Positions 15,667-23,670 are shown, counted from the first letter of the stretch. The stretch: DNA of 38,787 bases from an uncultured Planctomycetota bacterium (GCA_903902515.1 CAIUVD010000137.1:1-38787), one strand, 5' to 3'. The notes: generated by a model not told the origin, from the sequence alone. Numbers and translations are program-made.

Positions 15667-16517
15667 CAGTCCATCTCCAAGACAAGCCGCAGACCCGCCA
15701 GAGGATATTCCACCGTCGGGGTGAGATGGAGACGGTTCCCCGAGCGGGCACTCAGCAGTGGGTCGGACCAGGAACCGCCCCGCAGGCAGGGGCCGCCATC
15801 GGTGCCGCCATTGCTAACCCATTCCCAAACATTGCCGTGGAGGTCGTAGAGGCCCCAGGGATTGGCCGAACGGCCGCCGACGACGACGCCGGCACCGCTG
15901 GTGGTTCCATTGACCTGCACGAGGGCGTGGGTGGCGACCTCCGCTTCGGTATCGCCCCAGGACCATGCCGTGGTGGTGCCGGCCCGACAGGCGTTTTCCC
16001 ACTCAATGCTGGTCGGGAGCCGCAGCCGATTGGTAGAGCGGCTGTTCCAACCGTCGAGGACAGCCTGAATCTGCGCGTGGCTGAGGTTGCAAGCGGGCAG
16101 GTCGGCCCCCTCGGCCACCGCCCATGTCACGGCGGTCCAGGGCTTAGGTGCGACGGAGGTGCCGCTGGCCGCCACGAGGGCCTGCCATTGGGCCTGGGTC
16201 AGTTCCGTGAGCGCGACGTAGTGGGCCTGAACGGTTGGTGAACCCTTCGGCTGGGTCGAGATGCCGATGGCGGTCACTTCATCCGTCGGCGCGTAGGGCG
16301 TTGAGCCGGCCTCAATGCGCCGGAAAGTCACGGTGGCTCCGGTGGCGGGGGTCGTGACCTTGGTGGCCAGGGCTTTGTCCCGGGGAAGATCAAGGGTCAG
16401 GTAGGCGGGTGGCGGGGCGACGGGGATCGAGCCTACCGGGGGTAGGTACGGCCCGGATTCCGTGCAGGCGGTCAGGAGGATGGCCGCGCTCAGCCACATG
16501 GGCAGGGTTTTAACCAC
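15666..16517 (-). CDS. Lipoprotein with formylglycine-generating-enzyme (FGE-sulfatase) fold
   Basis: The 283-residue protein starts with a lipoprotein signal (MVKTLPMWLSAAILLTAC, lipid-bearing Cys at 18). The body is the FGE/SUMF1 fold: LTELTQAQWQALV, RLRLPTSIEWENACRAGT, GLYDLHGNVWEWVSNGG and CLRGGSW. The active-site cysteines expected after the RGGSW block are absent (RGGSWSDPLLSARSGNR), so formylglycine-generating activity is unlikely and a binding or structural role is more probable. The start is a GTG overlapping the upstream gene by 8 nt; ATG 16499 is an alternative but would shorten the signal sequence to MWLSAAILLTAC. Confidence 0.82.
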   Translation of the reverse strand: MVKTLPMWLSAAILLTACTESGPYLPPVGSIPVAPPPAYLTLDLPRDKALATKVTTPATGATVTFRRIEAGSTPYAPTDEVTAIGISTQPKGSPTVQAHYVALTELTQAQWQALVAASGTSVAPKPWTAVTWAVAEGADLPACNLSHAQIQAVLDGWNSRSTNRLRLPTSIEWENACRAGTTTAWSWGDTEAEVATHALVQVNGTTSGAGVVVGGRSANPWGLYDLHGNVWEWVSNGGTDGGPCLRGGSWSDPLLSARSGNRLHLTPTVEYPLAGLRLVLEMD

Positions 16518-16878
16518 TGGTGGGGACCACGATTAGGGTGAAGTCTCGGTTGGTGTTGAGCTCGGCGGTGGTCAGCACCAGACGAAACCGGACTACCCCG
16601 AAACCGCGGGCATTGCCTACAAGGGGGATCGACGCCTGGGTGCCGTTCATGACCGCCGTGCCGGCGCTGATCCAGGCCGGCTTGGCGAGGCCCCCCGGAG
16701 CATCGGTAATGGTGGCGGTGACAGTGGACCCGCTGGCCACGGTGGCCAGGACCGTATGGCTTAAGGCCTGACCGGCAGCCACGGTGATGGTCACCGGCTC
16801 ATTGATGATGACGGGGGCGGTATCCGCAGCGACGGCGGCGGATACCAGGCCCATTAGCAGCAGGGCAGCGCGGATCAC
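16510..16878 (-). CDS. Exported Ig-like-domain protein, unknown function
   Basis: The 122-residue protein starts at a GTG that overlaps the pyrH stop (GTGA). Its signal peptide is MIRAALLLMGLVSAAVAA. The remainder (TAPVIINEPVTITVAAGQAL and onward) is all beta with alternating Thr/Val strands, resembling a single bacterial Ig or cadherin-type domain; it ends RDFTLIVVPTSG. Frame is open upstream, but the GTG with its signal peptide is clearly the better start. It leads a three-gene exported cassette (Ig-like, FGE-fold lipoprotein, barrel). Confidence 0.65.
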   Translation of the reverse strand: MIRAALLLMGLVSAAVAADTAPVIINEPVTITVAAGQALSHTVLATVASGSTVTATITDAPGGLAKPAWISAGTAVMNGTQASIPLVGNARGFGVVRFRLVLTTAELNTNRDFTLIVVPTSG

Positions 16879-17579
16879 GGCCCGACCAGGGTGCCCGGGG
16901 GATTCAGGCTGAGGGCCTGGGCGATGGTGCCCGGGGCGGTCATATCGAAGACGCGGATGGCGATGGCGCGGTCGCGGCACAGGGCGAAGGCAGCGGTGTC
17001 CATGACCCCGTAGCGACCTTCCAGGGCCTGGTCGTAGGTCAGGCGGTCGAAGCGGGTGGCGGTCGGGACCTTCTTGGGGTCGGCGGTATAGATGCCGTCG
17101 ACCTTGCTGCCTTTCAGGACCACGGCAGCCCCGATTTCAGCGGCCCGCAGGGCGGCGGCCGTATCGGTGGTGAAGAAGGGATGGCCGGTGCCACCGCCGA
17201 AGATCACGACGGTGTCAGCGTAGAGGGCGGCGACGACCTGTTCGCGGACATACTGGGCGCAGACATTGGGAATGGCGTGGGGGCCGACGACCACGGCCTT
17301 GGCTCCGGCCCGTTCGATGCCGTCCTTGAGGGCCAGGGCGTTGATCAGGGTCGCCAGCATGCCCATGTAATCGCCGCGAGTGGGATCGACGGCGCCGGCC
17401 GCGAGGGGCGCACCGCGCAGGATGTTGCCGCCGCCGACCACGATGGCCACTGGGCCATGGGCCAACCCGGCCACCACTTCAGTGCAGACGCGAGCAATTT
17501 CAGCCCGGTCATGGATGCCAGCACTGCTGCCAAGGGCTTCACCGGAGAGTTTTAGAAGACGGGGAGGGAGCTGCTGCAT
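16875..17579 (-). CDS. pyrH: Uridylate kinase (UMP kinase)
   Basis: The 234-residue amino-acid-kinase-fold enzyme phosphorylates UMP to UDP in pyrimidine synthesis. Diagnostic blocks are RLLKLSGEALG, VGGGNILRG, DYMGMLATLINALAL, FGGGTGHPFFTTDTAA, KGSKVDGIYTADPKK and YGVMDTAAF. Length is slightly below the usual 240. ATG 17579 yields the expected N-terminus; there is no Shine-Dalgarno, and a -10-like TACCAT ends 7 nt upstream (TTGTTG 15 bp before it), so this gene may also have a leaderless mRNA. It follows flgA by 40 nt. Its stop is embedded in the GTGA start of the next gene. Confidence 0.96.
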   Translation of the reverse strand: MQQLPPRLLKLSGEALGSSAGIHDRAEIARVCTEVVAGLAHGPVAIVVGGGNILRGAPLAAGAVDPTRGDYMGMLATLINALALKDGIERAGAKAVVVGPHAIPNVCAQYVREQVVAALYADTVVIFGGGTGHPFFTTDTAAALRAAEIGAAVVLKGSKVDGIYTADPKKVPTATRFDRLTYDQALEGRYGVMDTAAFALCRDRAIAIRVFDMTAPGTIAQALSLNPPGTLVGP

Positions 17580-17619
17580 GGGCGGGGATGGTAGCTCAGG
17601 CCCGGGTTCAACAAGAACC

Positions 17620-18303
17620 TCAATAATTGACCAGCACCTGGGCCGGACCGATGACCTGGCCTTGGACGGATTTGCCATCGCCCCGCCGTACGGCCACCAC
17701 GTCACCCAGGTAGCCGGCGGCACTGGCGACTCCACTGGCGCTCAATTGGAACCCGTTTTGGGCAAAGATCAGGGTTACGGGGCCCGGGCGGACGAGGTGG
17801 GGCCGGACCCGGGAGGTGGCAGTCAGGATCGTTCCCGCCGGCAGATCGCTGGCGGCCAGGAAGCCAACGACCTGAGCTGGATCCGCCAAGGGTTCAGCCC
17901 GGCCGGGCGGGAGGTCCACGGATTCGGCGTGGAGATGCTCCAGACCGATGGGGGTGCCGCGGGGGATGGGCACCAGGGTCACCAGGGCCTGACGGAGGGT
18001 CTTGAGGTGGAGACTGACCAGACTGCGACCAACCTCCCGCTCCTGGAGCAGGACGCGGACCCGCACCTGGATGCGGCCCGTGCGCGCCCGGGTCAGGGGC
18101 TCGGCCTGCAGAACGTAGGCCCCCTCGCCGGGAATCAGGACCGGGCCACTGACGCTGGCGACCTGGGGCGTCGTCGCGCCGATCTCGGGGCGCAGGCAGG
18201 CGATGGCGGCCTCGGCCAGGTCGGCGGAGGGCACCGTGCGGCGGGCCGCCGGTTCGCCGGCCATGGCGGAGGCCACGAGCAGGAGGACGGCGAGCCAGCG
18301 CAT
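17620..18303 (-). CDS. flgA: Flagellar basal-body P-ring formation protein FlgA
   Basis: The 227-residue periplasmic chaperone for P-ring assembly has signal peptide MRWLAVLLLVASAMA. The SAF-type domain and C-terminal FlgA signature are seen in PRGTPIGLEHL, FLAASDLPAGTILT and GYLGDVVAVRRGDGKSVQG...VIGPAQVLV. Its ATG overlaps the flgG stop by one base (TAATG). The order flgF-flgG-flgA is common. A P-ring implies a Gram-negative-type envelope. Confidence 0.9.
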   Translation of the reverse strand: MRWLAVLLLVASAMAGEPAARRTVPSADLAEAAIACLRPEIGATTPQVASVSGPVLIPGEGAYVLQAEPLTRARTGRIQVRVRVLLQEREVGRSLVSLHLKTLRQALVTLVPIPRGTPIGLEHLHAESVDLPPGRAEPLADPAQVVGFLAASDLPAGTILTATSRVRPHLVRPGPVTLIFAQNGFQLSASGVASAAGYLGDVVAVRRGDGKSVQGQVIGPAQVLVNY

Positions 18304-19073
18304 TAGCGAATGATCTCGTTGGCGGTCCGCAGCATGTCGTCAGAGGTCTTGATACTCTTGGAGTTGGCCTCGAAGGCCCGCTGGGCGACGATCAGGTTCA
18401 CCAGTTCGGTGACGACCTCGACGTTGGCTTTTTCCAAGGCGCCGGAGCGGATGGTGCCCATGCCGTTGGTGCCCGGGGTGACCTCCACCGCCTGACCGGA
18501 ACCCTGGCTTTCGACGAACAGGTTGCGGCCGATGGCCGTCAGGCCGGCGGGGTTGGCAAAGCGGGTGAGGTTCAACTGGCCGATTTGGGCCCCGTTCTGG
18601 CTGACCACGCCATCAGTGGCGACGGCCACCGGGCCCAGGGCCGGATCAAAGCCCTGGACGCCCGTCAGGTAGCCATCGGGCGTCACCAGGTTGCCGGCGG
18701 AATCGAAGCGGAAGTCCCCGGCCCGGGTGTAGGCGTTGGTCGTGCCGTCGGGCAGGGTGACGCGGAAAAATCCTTCCCCATCAATAGCCATATCCGTTTG
18801 GGAGCCCGTGACTTCTACGCTTCCGGTGGTGAAGATCCGTGGCGTTCCTGAAAGCTTGACGCCGGTACCAATCTGGGTGCCCGTTGGATTGGTACCAAGG
18901 TCGCCCGCCCGGGTTCCGGGGGCCACCGCAATGTCGTAATAGAGATCCTGAAAATTGGCTCTCTGGCGCTTGAAGCCGGTGGTGTTGACGTTGGCAATAT
19001 TGTTGGCGATAAGGTCGACATTGACCTGCTGGGCGGCCATGCCGCTGGCGCCGGTCCAGAGTGCACGAGGCAT
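18303..19073 (-). CDS. flgG: Flagellar distal rod protein FlgG
   Basis: The 256-residue rod protein shows the canonical axial-protein ends: ALWTGASGMAAQQVNVDLIANNIANVNTTGFK-type N-terminus with IANNIANVNTTGFKRQRANF, a GFFRVTLPDGTTNAYTRAGDF core, and a C-terminus NVEVVTELVNLIVAQRAFEANSK and onward. Length matches FlgG. An AGGAG lies 5 nt upstream of the ATG. flgF precedes it by 24 nt and flgA overlaps it by 1 nt. Confidence 0.97.
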   Translation of the reverse strand: MPRALWTGASGMAAQQVNVDLIANNIANVNTTGFKRQRANFQDLYYDIAVAPGTRAGDLGTNPTGTQIGTGVKLSGTPRIFTTGSVEVTGSQTDMAIDGEGFFRVTLPDGTTNAYTRAGDFRFDSAGNLVTPDGYLTGVQGFDPALGPVAVATDGVVSQNGAQIGQLNLTRFANPAGLTAIGRNLFVESQGSGQAVEVTPGTNGMGTIRSGALEKANVEVVTELVNLIVAQRAFEANSKSIKTSDDMLRTANEIIR

Positions 19074-19097
19074 AGGGGCTCCTGGTCAGGTGGTGGG

Positions 19098-19865
19098 TTA
19101 GGCGCTGCCGCGCAGGAGTTCGGAAAAACCCTGGCCTACGGAGGATTGCTCCTTGAGGGCCTTCTGGGCGGCGTCGTAGCGGCGTTGGATGGCGATCATG
19201 TCGACCAGTTCCCGCAGCGGATCGATGTTGGATTTTTCTAGTTCGCCCTGGTGGACGACCGGTGTGGCATCGCTCACGGTCAGAGCGCTGGCATCGAAAT
19301 ACTGGCCGTTGACGGCCCGCAGGTCCTGGGGTTTTTCGACCTTTCCCAGACGCAATTGCTCGATGACCTGCTCTTGGCGGATGCCCCCGGCGGTGGTCGC
19401 CACCGACACCCGGCCATCCCGGTCCACGGTCACGGCTTCGGCGCCTTCGGGGATGGTGATGGCCCCCCCTTGGCCCTGCAGGAGGAAGCCCTCGGGGGTT
19501 ACCAGGCGGCCCTGGGTATCGGTCTGGAAGTGGCCAGCCCGGGTTAACAGGGTGTTGCCGTCCGGTTTCTTGACCTGGAAGAAACCCTCACCGGCCAGGG
19601 CCAGATCGTAGGGTGCACCGGTCGTATCCCGACCACCCTCGTCAAAACTGAAGGCGCTGCCCTGGCTCAGGATGCCGACCCCGCCATCGCCTTTGACCCC
19701 GCCGGTGCGGCCTTGGCCCTGCAAAACCTGGTCAAAACCCGCCCGGAAGGCGGTTTCCCGCCGATAGCCGGTGGTGGTGGCGTGGGCCAGATTGCGGGCC
19801 GCGACATCAAGGGTCTGAGCCTCGACGTACATGGCACTTGCTGCGGAATAGATGCCCTTGGGCAT
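19098..19865 (-). CDS. flgF: Flagellar basal-body rod protein FlgF
   Basis: The 255-residue axial protein begins MPKGIYSAASAMYVEAQTLD with the rod-family NLAHATTTGYRRE. It has the FFQVKKPDGNTLLTRAGHF core and ends with an IDPLRELVDMIAIQRRYDAAQ-type C-terminus. It lies directly upstream of flgG, so it is called FlgF (proximal rod) and not a second FlgG. ATG 19865 gives the family N-terminus. Rod genes flgB, flgC and fliE and the ring genes flgH and flgI are not in the window. Confidence 0.92.
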   Translation of the reverse strand: MPKGIYSAASAMYVEAQTLDVAARNLAHATTTGYRRETAFRAGFDQVLQGQGRTGGVKGDGGVGILSQGSAFSFDEGGRDTTGAPYDLALAGEGFFQVKKPDGNTLLTRAGHFQTDTQGRLVTPEGFLLQGQGGAITIPEGAEAVTVDRDGRVSVATTAGGIRQEQVIEQLRLGKVEKPQDLRAVNGQYFDASALTVSDATPVVHQGELEKSNIDPLRELVDMIAIQRRYDAAQKALKEQSSVGQGFSELLRGSA

Positions 19866-20065
19866 GGCCGTGATCCCCGGGGGAGGTGTGCAAAGTCTGC
19901 ACAGCAGGAGCCCCTTCGGGTTGGGAAGCGTCAGGGATGCCAAAGCCCATGAACCCGACCTCGGGCGGGACGCCCTGGCCGAGGACGTCGGCTTGCTCGG
20001 CGGTCGGTCGCCCCACCATGCCGCCGACTTCGATCATCACCTCTTGCTAAACTACCGGATTTCCC

Positions 20066-20344
20066 ATGGCCGTCACCGTCCGTATCCCTTCCGTCCTGCG
20101 CTCCATCACCAGTGGCAAGGAGACCCTGACGGTCCCCGTCGGCACCGTCGATGCCGCCCTGGCCGCGATCGAAGCTCAGCACCCCGGGCTCAAGGCTAAG
20201 TTGTGTGATGATGCGGGTAAATTGCGGAAATTCGTCAATGTCTTCGTTGGTGAAGAAGATATCCGTTTCCTCGATGGCCAAGCCACGGAACTCAAGGCCG
20301 GTGATCTGGTCGACATCGTTCCCGCCATCGCCGGCGGCCGTTGA
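20066..20344 (+). CDS. MoaD/ThiS-family ubiquitin-fold sulfur carrier, CysO-like
   Basis: The 92-residue beta-grasp protein has the full CysO/MoaD-like layout: RIPSVLRSITSGKETLTV, RKFVNVFVGEEDIRFLDG, and the C-terminal GDLVDIVPAIAGG. It matches the mycobacterial CysO type better than molybdopterin MoaD. In that family the C-terminal Gly-Gly is adenylated and thiocarboxylated. Here an extra Arg (R92) follows the G90-G91 pair, so it would need trimming before activation. No E1-like activator, cysteine synthase or JAMM protease is nearby. The stop directly abuts the ATG of the radical-SAM-like gene. No clear Shine-Dalgarno is seen. Confidence 0.88.
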   Translation: MAVTVRIPSVLRSITSGKETLTVPVGTVDAALAAIEAQHPGLKAKLCDDAGKLRKFVNVFVGEEDIRFLDGQATELKAGDLVDIVPAIAGGR

Positions 20345-21523
20345 ATGATCGCAGCGGACCTAGTCCGCCTTCGGTTGGATCTCACCAATCAGGGTGTTCG
20401 TATCGGAGAGGATCTGTTGGCGGCCGGATTCGGGCTGCTCCTGGAAGGCCCCGATGCGCCGGAGGGCATCGACTTGTTGCTGCCCGGCGGTGGCTGGGTC
20501 AACGTCAGCGTAGCCCCCGGCTATGCCCGGACCTCTCCATACACCTTGGTCTGTGCGGATTGTCAGCGGATCGGTGACCGCGAGGTGCCACAGTTCCTGC
20601 TGCGCCATCGCCATCGCGGCGATATTCCTGTTCAGGTCCCCTCCACGGCCCGGTTTCGTCATCAGCGGACCCCGACGGGCATGTCCTGTGGCGACATCGG
20701 CGCGATCCATGGCCCGTGGTTTGTCACTGCACCCATCGCGCCGGTCGCTGATTTAGCCCTGGATCGGCCGCGCCGCTTCCTCGGACTGCCGCCGACCCGC
20801 CCCCTGACCAAGCGCCGCTGGTCGGTGGATGAGGTCGTAGCCACCGCCGAGGCCGCCTGGGTCCATGGCGGGGCCCGCCTCATCCACCTCGAAGCCGGGC
20901 ACCTGCTGACGGATGACGGGGGCGTGGCGGAATTGACCCCGTATTTGCAGGCCCTCCATCGGGCCCTGCCGACCCTGATTTCGGTCAGTGTCTTGCCCCC
21001 CGCTGACCCCGCCGCCGTCCTTCACCTCTATCGGGCGGGGGCCGATGCCGTGAGTTACCATTTGCTGGCCTGGGATGAAGCCGCAGCGACTACCGTCGCC
21101 CCTCTCCGGGCCCGCTTCGTTCCCCATCGCCGTATCCGGGCCGCCCTGCGGGAGGCCGCCCGCATTTTCCCCCGGGGGGCGGTGTCGACGGACTTGCTGG
21201 TCGGTTTGGAGCCCCTCGATCACCTCGACGACGCCTTGCCGTTACTGTGTGCCGAAGGCGTGGTGCCCAACCTGGCCCTGTTCCGCCCCCTGCCGGGAGC
21301 CGAAGCTGACGCCCCTCAAAGTGAGTTGGTGCCGACCGAGCCCCTCCTCGCGGTCATGGATGAGCGGCGTCGCCACATTCAGGCCCAGGGCTTGTGGCAC
21401 AGCCGGGTCCGGGGCTTTCCCCGGACCGTCTCGGGGGTGGATCCCTATCGCCCTGGTTTGATGGCCCGTTGTTACGCCGGTCTGCGGCGACGCCTGCGGG
21501 TGGCCGAGGAAATCGCGTCATGA
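20345..21523 (+). CDS. Radical-SAM-like protein lacking the CxxxCxxC cluster motif
   Basis: The 392-residue protein reads like the MSMEG_0568-type radical SAM family. It has an N-terminal domain with GVRIGEDLLAAG and SPYTLVC, an IHGPWFVT block, a TIM-barrel half with AEAAWVHGGARLIHLEAG, LHLYRAGADAVSYHLLAWD and GAVSTDLLVGLEPLDHLDDA, then NLALFRPLPGAE. Where family members carry the CxxxCxxC that binds the 4Fe-4S cluster (after the LHG block), this protein reads PVADLALDRPRRFLGLP with no Cys. Its only cysteines are C70, C73, C115, C302 and C376. It is probably a non-radical relative, or one with a relocated metal site (C70xxC73). It abuts the CysO-like gene and overlaps the transporter by 4 nt. 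Confidence 0.65.
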   Translation: MIAADLVRLRLDLTNQGVRIGEDLLAAGFGLLLEGPDAPEGIDLLLPGGGWVNVSVAPGYARTSPYTLVCADCQRIGDREVPQFLLRHRHRGDIPVQVPSTARFRHQRTPTGMSCGDIGAIHGPWFVTAPIAPVADLALDRPRRFLGLPPTRPLTKRRWSVDEVVATAEAAWVHGGARLIHLEAGHLLTDDGGVAELTPYLQALHRALPTLISVSVLPPADPAAVLHLYRAGADAVSYHLLAWDEAAATTVAPLRARFVPHRRIRAALREAARIFPRGAVSTDLLVGLEPLDHLDDALPLLCAEGVVPNLALFRPLPGAEADAPQSELVPTEPLLAVMDERRRHIQAQGLWHSRVRGFPRTVSGVDPYRPGLMARCYAGLRRRLRVAEEIAS

Positions 21524-23016
21524 GCCATGAACCGGACCTGCCGACGCGCCCCGTCTATATCGGAGGCGGCGTGGCAACCCTGGCGGCTCGCCGCCTGTGG
21601 CAGCCTCTCATCACCTGCGCCTGCCTGGGCGGGGTGGCCATCGCCTTCCTCGCTAGCGCCTCCTTCCCCGCCACGGGGGAGGGAGTCCTAACCGCCTCGG
21701 GTGTGCGGGTCTTAGCCATCTTCGCTGCGGCGTTGATCCTGTGGGTCACGGAGGCTACTCCCCTGATCGTCACCGGCCTGGGGGTATTCGCGGCCCTGGT
21801 GGTGGCCCAGATCCCGGTGCCGGTAATCGACGGGGAGATCATCAAAATCAAAATTGCCGGGGCGGCCGAGGTGTCCGCATGGTTTGGCGATCGCGTCATC
21901 TTTTTCTTGCTGGGTATCTTCCTCATTGCTGGGGCTTTGACCGCTAGTCATGTGGTCGATCACCTCGCCCTGCGGCTCTTAAACATCGTCGGCACCAGCC
22001 CCCGCCGCCTGCGCCAGGGCGTGTTCTGGACGGCCTTCTTTGCCTCCTGGCTGATGGCCGAGCATGCCGTCGCCGCCATGCTTTTCCCGGTTATCGTCCG
22101 CATTCGCGATGCCCTGGGCCGACCTCGCATGAGTAGCCGCTACATCGCCAGCCTGTTCTTGGGGCTCGCGTGGGGCTGCACCATTGGTGGCATCGTCACC
22201 TACCTCGGCGGGGCCCGGATCGCCTTGGCAATGGGCATCGTTCAAAAGGCGGGCCTGGAAACCCCAGGATTCTTTGAGCTGATGTACTACAGCCTGCCGG
22301 TGGCCGTGCCCTTCGGCATCGTTGCCTGCTTGATCCTGGAATTCGCGTTTCCCATCGACATCCCCTCGGTGGAGCCGGCCCGCCAAGCCTTGGCCGAGCG
22401 GCGGCGGGAGTTGGGGCGGTTTGGCCCCCGGCAATGGGGCGTGAGCCTGGTCATTCTGTTGACCATCGCCGCCTGGGCGTTTTTCGGGGTCAAACATCTG
22501 GCCCCCGTGGCCCTGGCCTCGGCGGCGTTCCTCCTGGCGATTGGCTTGGTCACGTGGAAGGAAGTGCAATCCCACGTACCCTGGGACCTCCTGATTATGG
22601 AGGGCGGGGCCCTGGCCCTGTGCGCGGCTCTCCAGGCCACGGGTTCGGCGGCCTGGGCGGCATCGATCTTCTTTGGTCAGATCGACCACAACCCCCTGCT
22701 ATTAGTAGCCCTGATCACCCTGCTGGTGATCATCCTGACGGAAATGTTCTCGAATCCGGCGGTAGTCACCCTGATGGTCCCCCTCCTGATCGGCTTGGCG
22801 CCGAGCCTGGGCATGGACCCGGTGCATTTGGCGCTGCTGGTGGCCCTCCCCTGCGGTCTGAGTTTCGTCCTGCCCCTCGGCTCCCCTCCCTTAGCGATCG
22901 CCTTCGCCAGCGGCGAATACCGGGTGCGGACGGTCATGGGCTGGGGGATTGTCCTCGACCTGCTTCCGGTCCCCTTCTTTGTCGCCGCCTACGCCTGGCT
23001 CTGGCCCCGCCTGTGA
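21520..23016 (+). CDS. SLC13/DASS family anion:sodium symporter
   Basis: The 498-residue polytopic membrane protein has about 11-12 hydrophobic helices. It shows the divalent-anion/Na symporter pattern: LWVTEATPLIVTGLG early, FLLGIFLIAGAL, a first substrate-loop region near SSRYIASLFLGLAWGCTIGG, and the family signature near EMFSNPAVVTLMVPLLIG followed by GLSFVLPLGSPP. Substrates in the family include sulfate and di- or tricarboxylates; which one applies here cannot be read. Start ATG 21520 overlaps the preceding stop by 4 nt (ATGA). Frame is open further upstream, but that would overlap the radical-SAM-like gene. Confidence 0.85.
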   Translation: MSHEPDLPTRPVYIGGGVATLAARRLWQPLITCACLGGVAIAFLASASFPATGEGVLTASGVRVLAIFAAALILWVTEATPLIVTGLGVFAALVVAQIPVPVIDGEIIKIKIAGAAEVSAWFGDRVIFFLLGIFLIAGALTASHVVDHLALRLLNIVGTSPRRLRQGVFWTAFFASWLMAEHAVAAMLFPVIVRIRDALGRPRMSSRYIASLFLGLAWGCTIGGIVTYLGGARIALAMGIVQKAGLETPGFFELMYYSLPVAVPFGIVACLILEFAFPIDIPSVEPARQALAERRRELGRFGPRQWGVSLVILLTIAAWAFFGVKHLAPVALASAAFLLAIGLVTWKEVQSHVPWDLLIMEGGALALCAALQATGSAAWAASIFFGQIDHNPLLLVALITLLVIILTEMFSNPAVVTLMVPLLIGLAPSLGMDPVHLALLVALPCGLSFVLPLGSPPLAIAFASGEYRVRTVMGWGIVLDLLPVPFFVAAYAWLWPRL

Positions 23017-23085
23017 TCCGGGCCACGTCTTTACGCCGCCTGCGTCCTTGCGGGCTCCCTCGCTCCTCCTAGGTTTGACCCTCCC

Positions 23086-23670
23086 ATGACCGACGCCAAG
23101 CCCAAGTACGCCAACTTCCCCGAGCGCGACCTGAAGGTCACCATCGGTGCGCATATCAACGCCGCCACCGCCAAGGCCCTGACCCGGCTGACCATTGGCA
23201 CCTACGAGATGTCCTTCACCCAGATCGAGAAGGGCAAGGTAACCTGCGAAGCCGTCCGTTTGGCCCTCAATCAGTTCGGCAAGGCCAACAACTTGGCCCT
23301 GTCCACCGAGTCGAGCCGGGATTACGTCGGGGTGTACATCGCGGCCAGCCCAGAAGTGAAGTTCCAGCTGTGGGTTACGACCCCGTTCGAACTGACCCAG
23401 GCCAATCACCTCATTTGGGTCCGTTTCCAGAACCTGGCCGAAGGCACCAACGGCGTGTCCTTCCGTCTGTCCAATGCTTTCAGCATCGACCAGATCCTGG
23501 AACTTCTCAAGGCCGCCCAGCGCAATGCGGTTGTGGTTCCCGCTGAGGAGTCCTACGTGGTGGTGGGCAATCCACCCCCCCGCTTCCAGAAGAAGGCGGA
23601 GGCCACCGCCGCTCCAGCGGCGGCCAGCGACGAAGCTGCCACCCCCGCCGATGCCGTTTCTGACGCCTGA
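23086..23670 (+). CDS. Hypothetical protein with Ala-rich tail
   Basis: The 194-residue soluble protein was not recognised. A compact mixed alpha/beta region (about 10-160) includes LKVTIGAHINAATAKALTRL, DYVGVYIAASPEVKFQLWV and FSIDQILELLKAAQRNAVVV. A low-complexity Ala/Glu/Pro tail follows (about 165-194). There is no signal peptide, membrane segment or catalytic motif. The gene is flanked by short gaps of 69 and 56 nt and is probably transcribed with HPr. A TAGG shortly before the start is a weak ribosome site. Confidence 0.6.
   Translation: MTDAKPKYANFPERDLKVTIGAHINAATAKALTRLTIGTYEMSFTQIEKGKVTCEAVRLALNQFGKANNLALSTESSRDYVGVYIAASPEVKFQLWVTTPFELTQANHLIWVRFQNLAEGTNGVSFRLSNAFSIDQILELLKAAQRNAVVVPAEESYVVVGNPPPRFQKKAEATAAPAAASDEAATPADAVSDA

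Noticed and set aside
15726-16241. Plus-strand open frame opposite the FGE-fold gene
   Set aside because: Gly/Ala/Val-rich shadow of a gene with clear FGE motifs on the minus strand.
19876-19902. Possible sigma-54 promoter upstream of flgF (minus strand CTGTGC...TTTGCA) with palindrome GTGCA-AAGTC-TGCAC at 19888-19902
   Set aside because: The -12 TTGCA half is good but the essential GG of the -24 element is absent. A 5-bp-arm palindrome is easily found by chance at this GC content.
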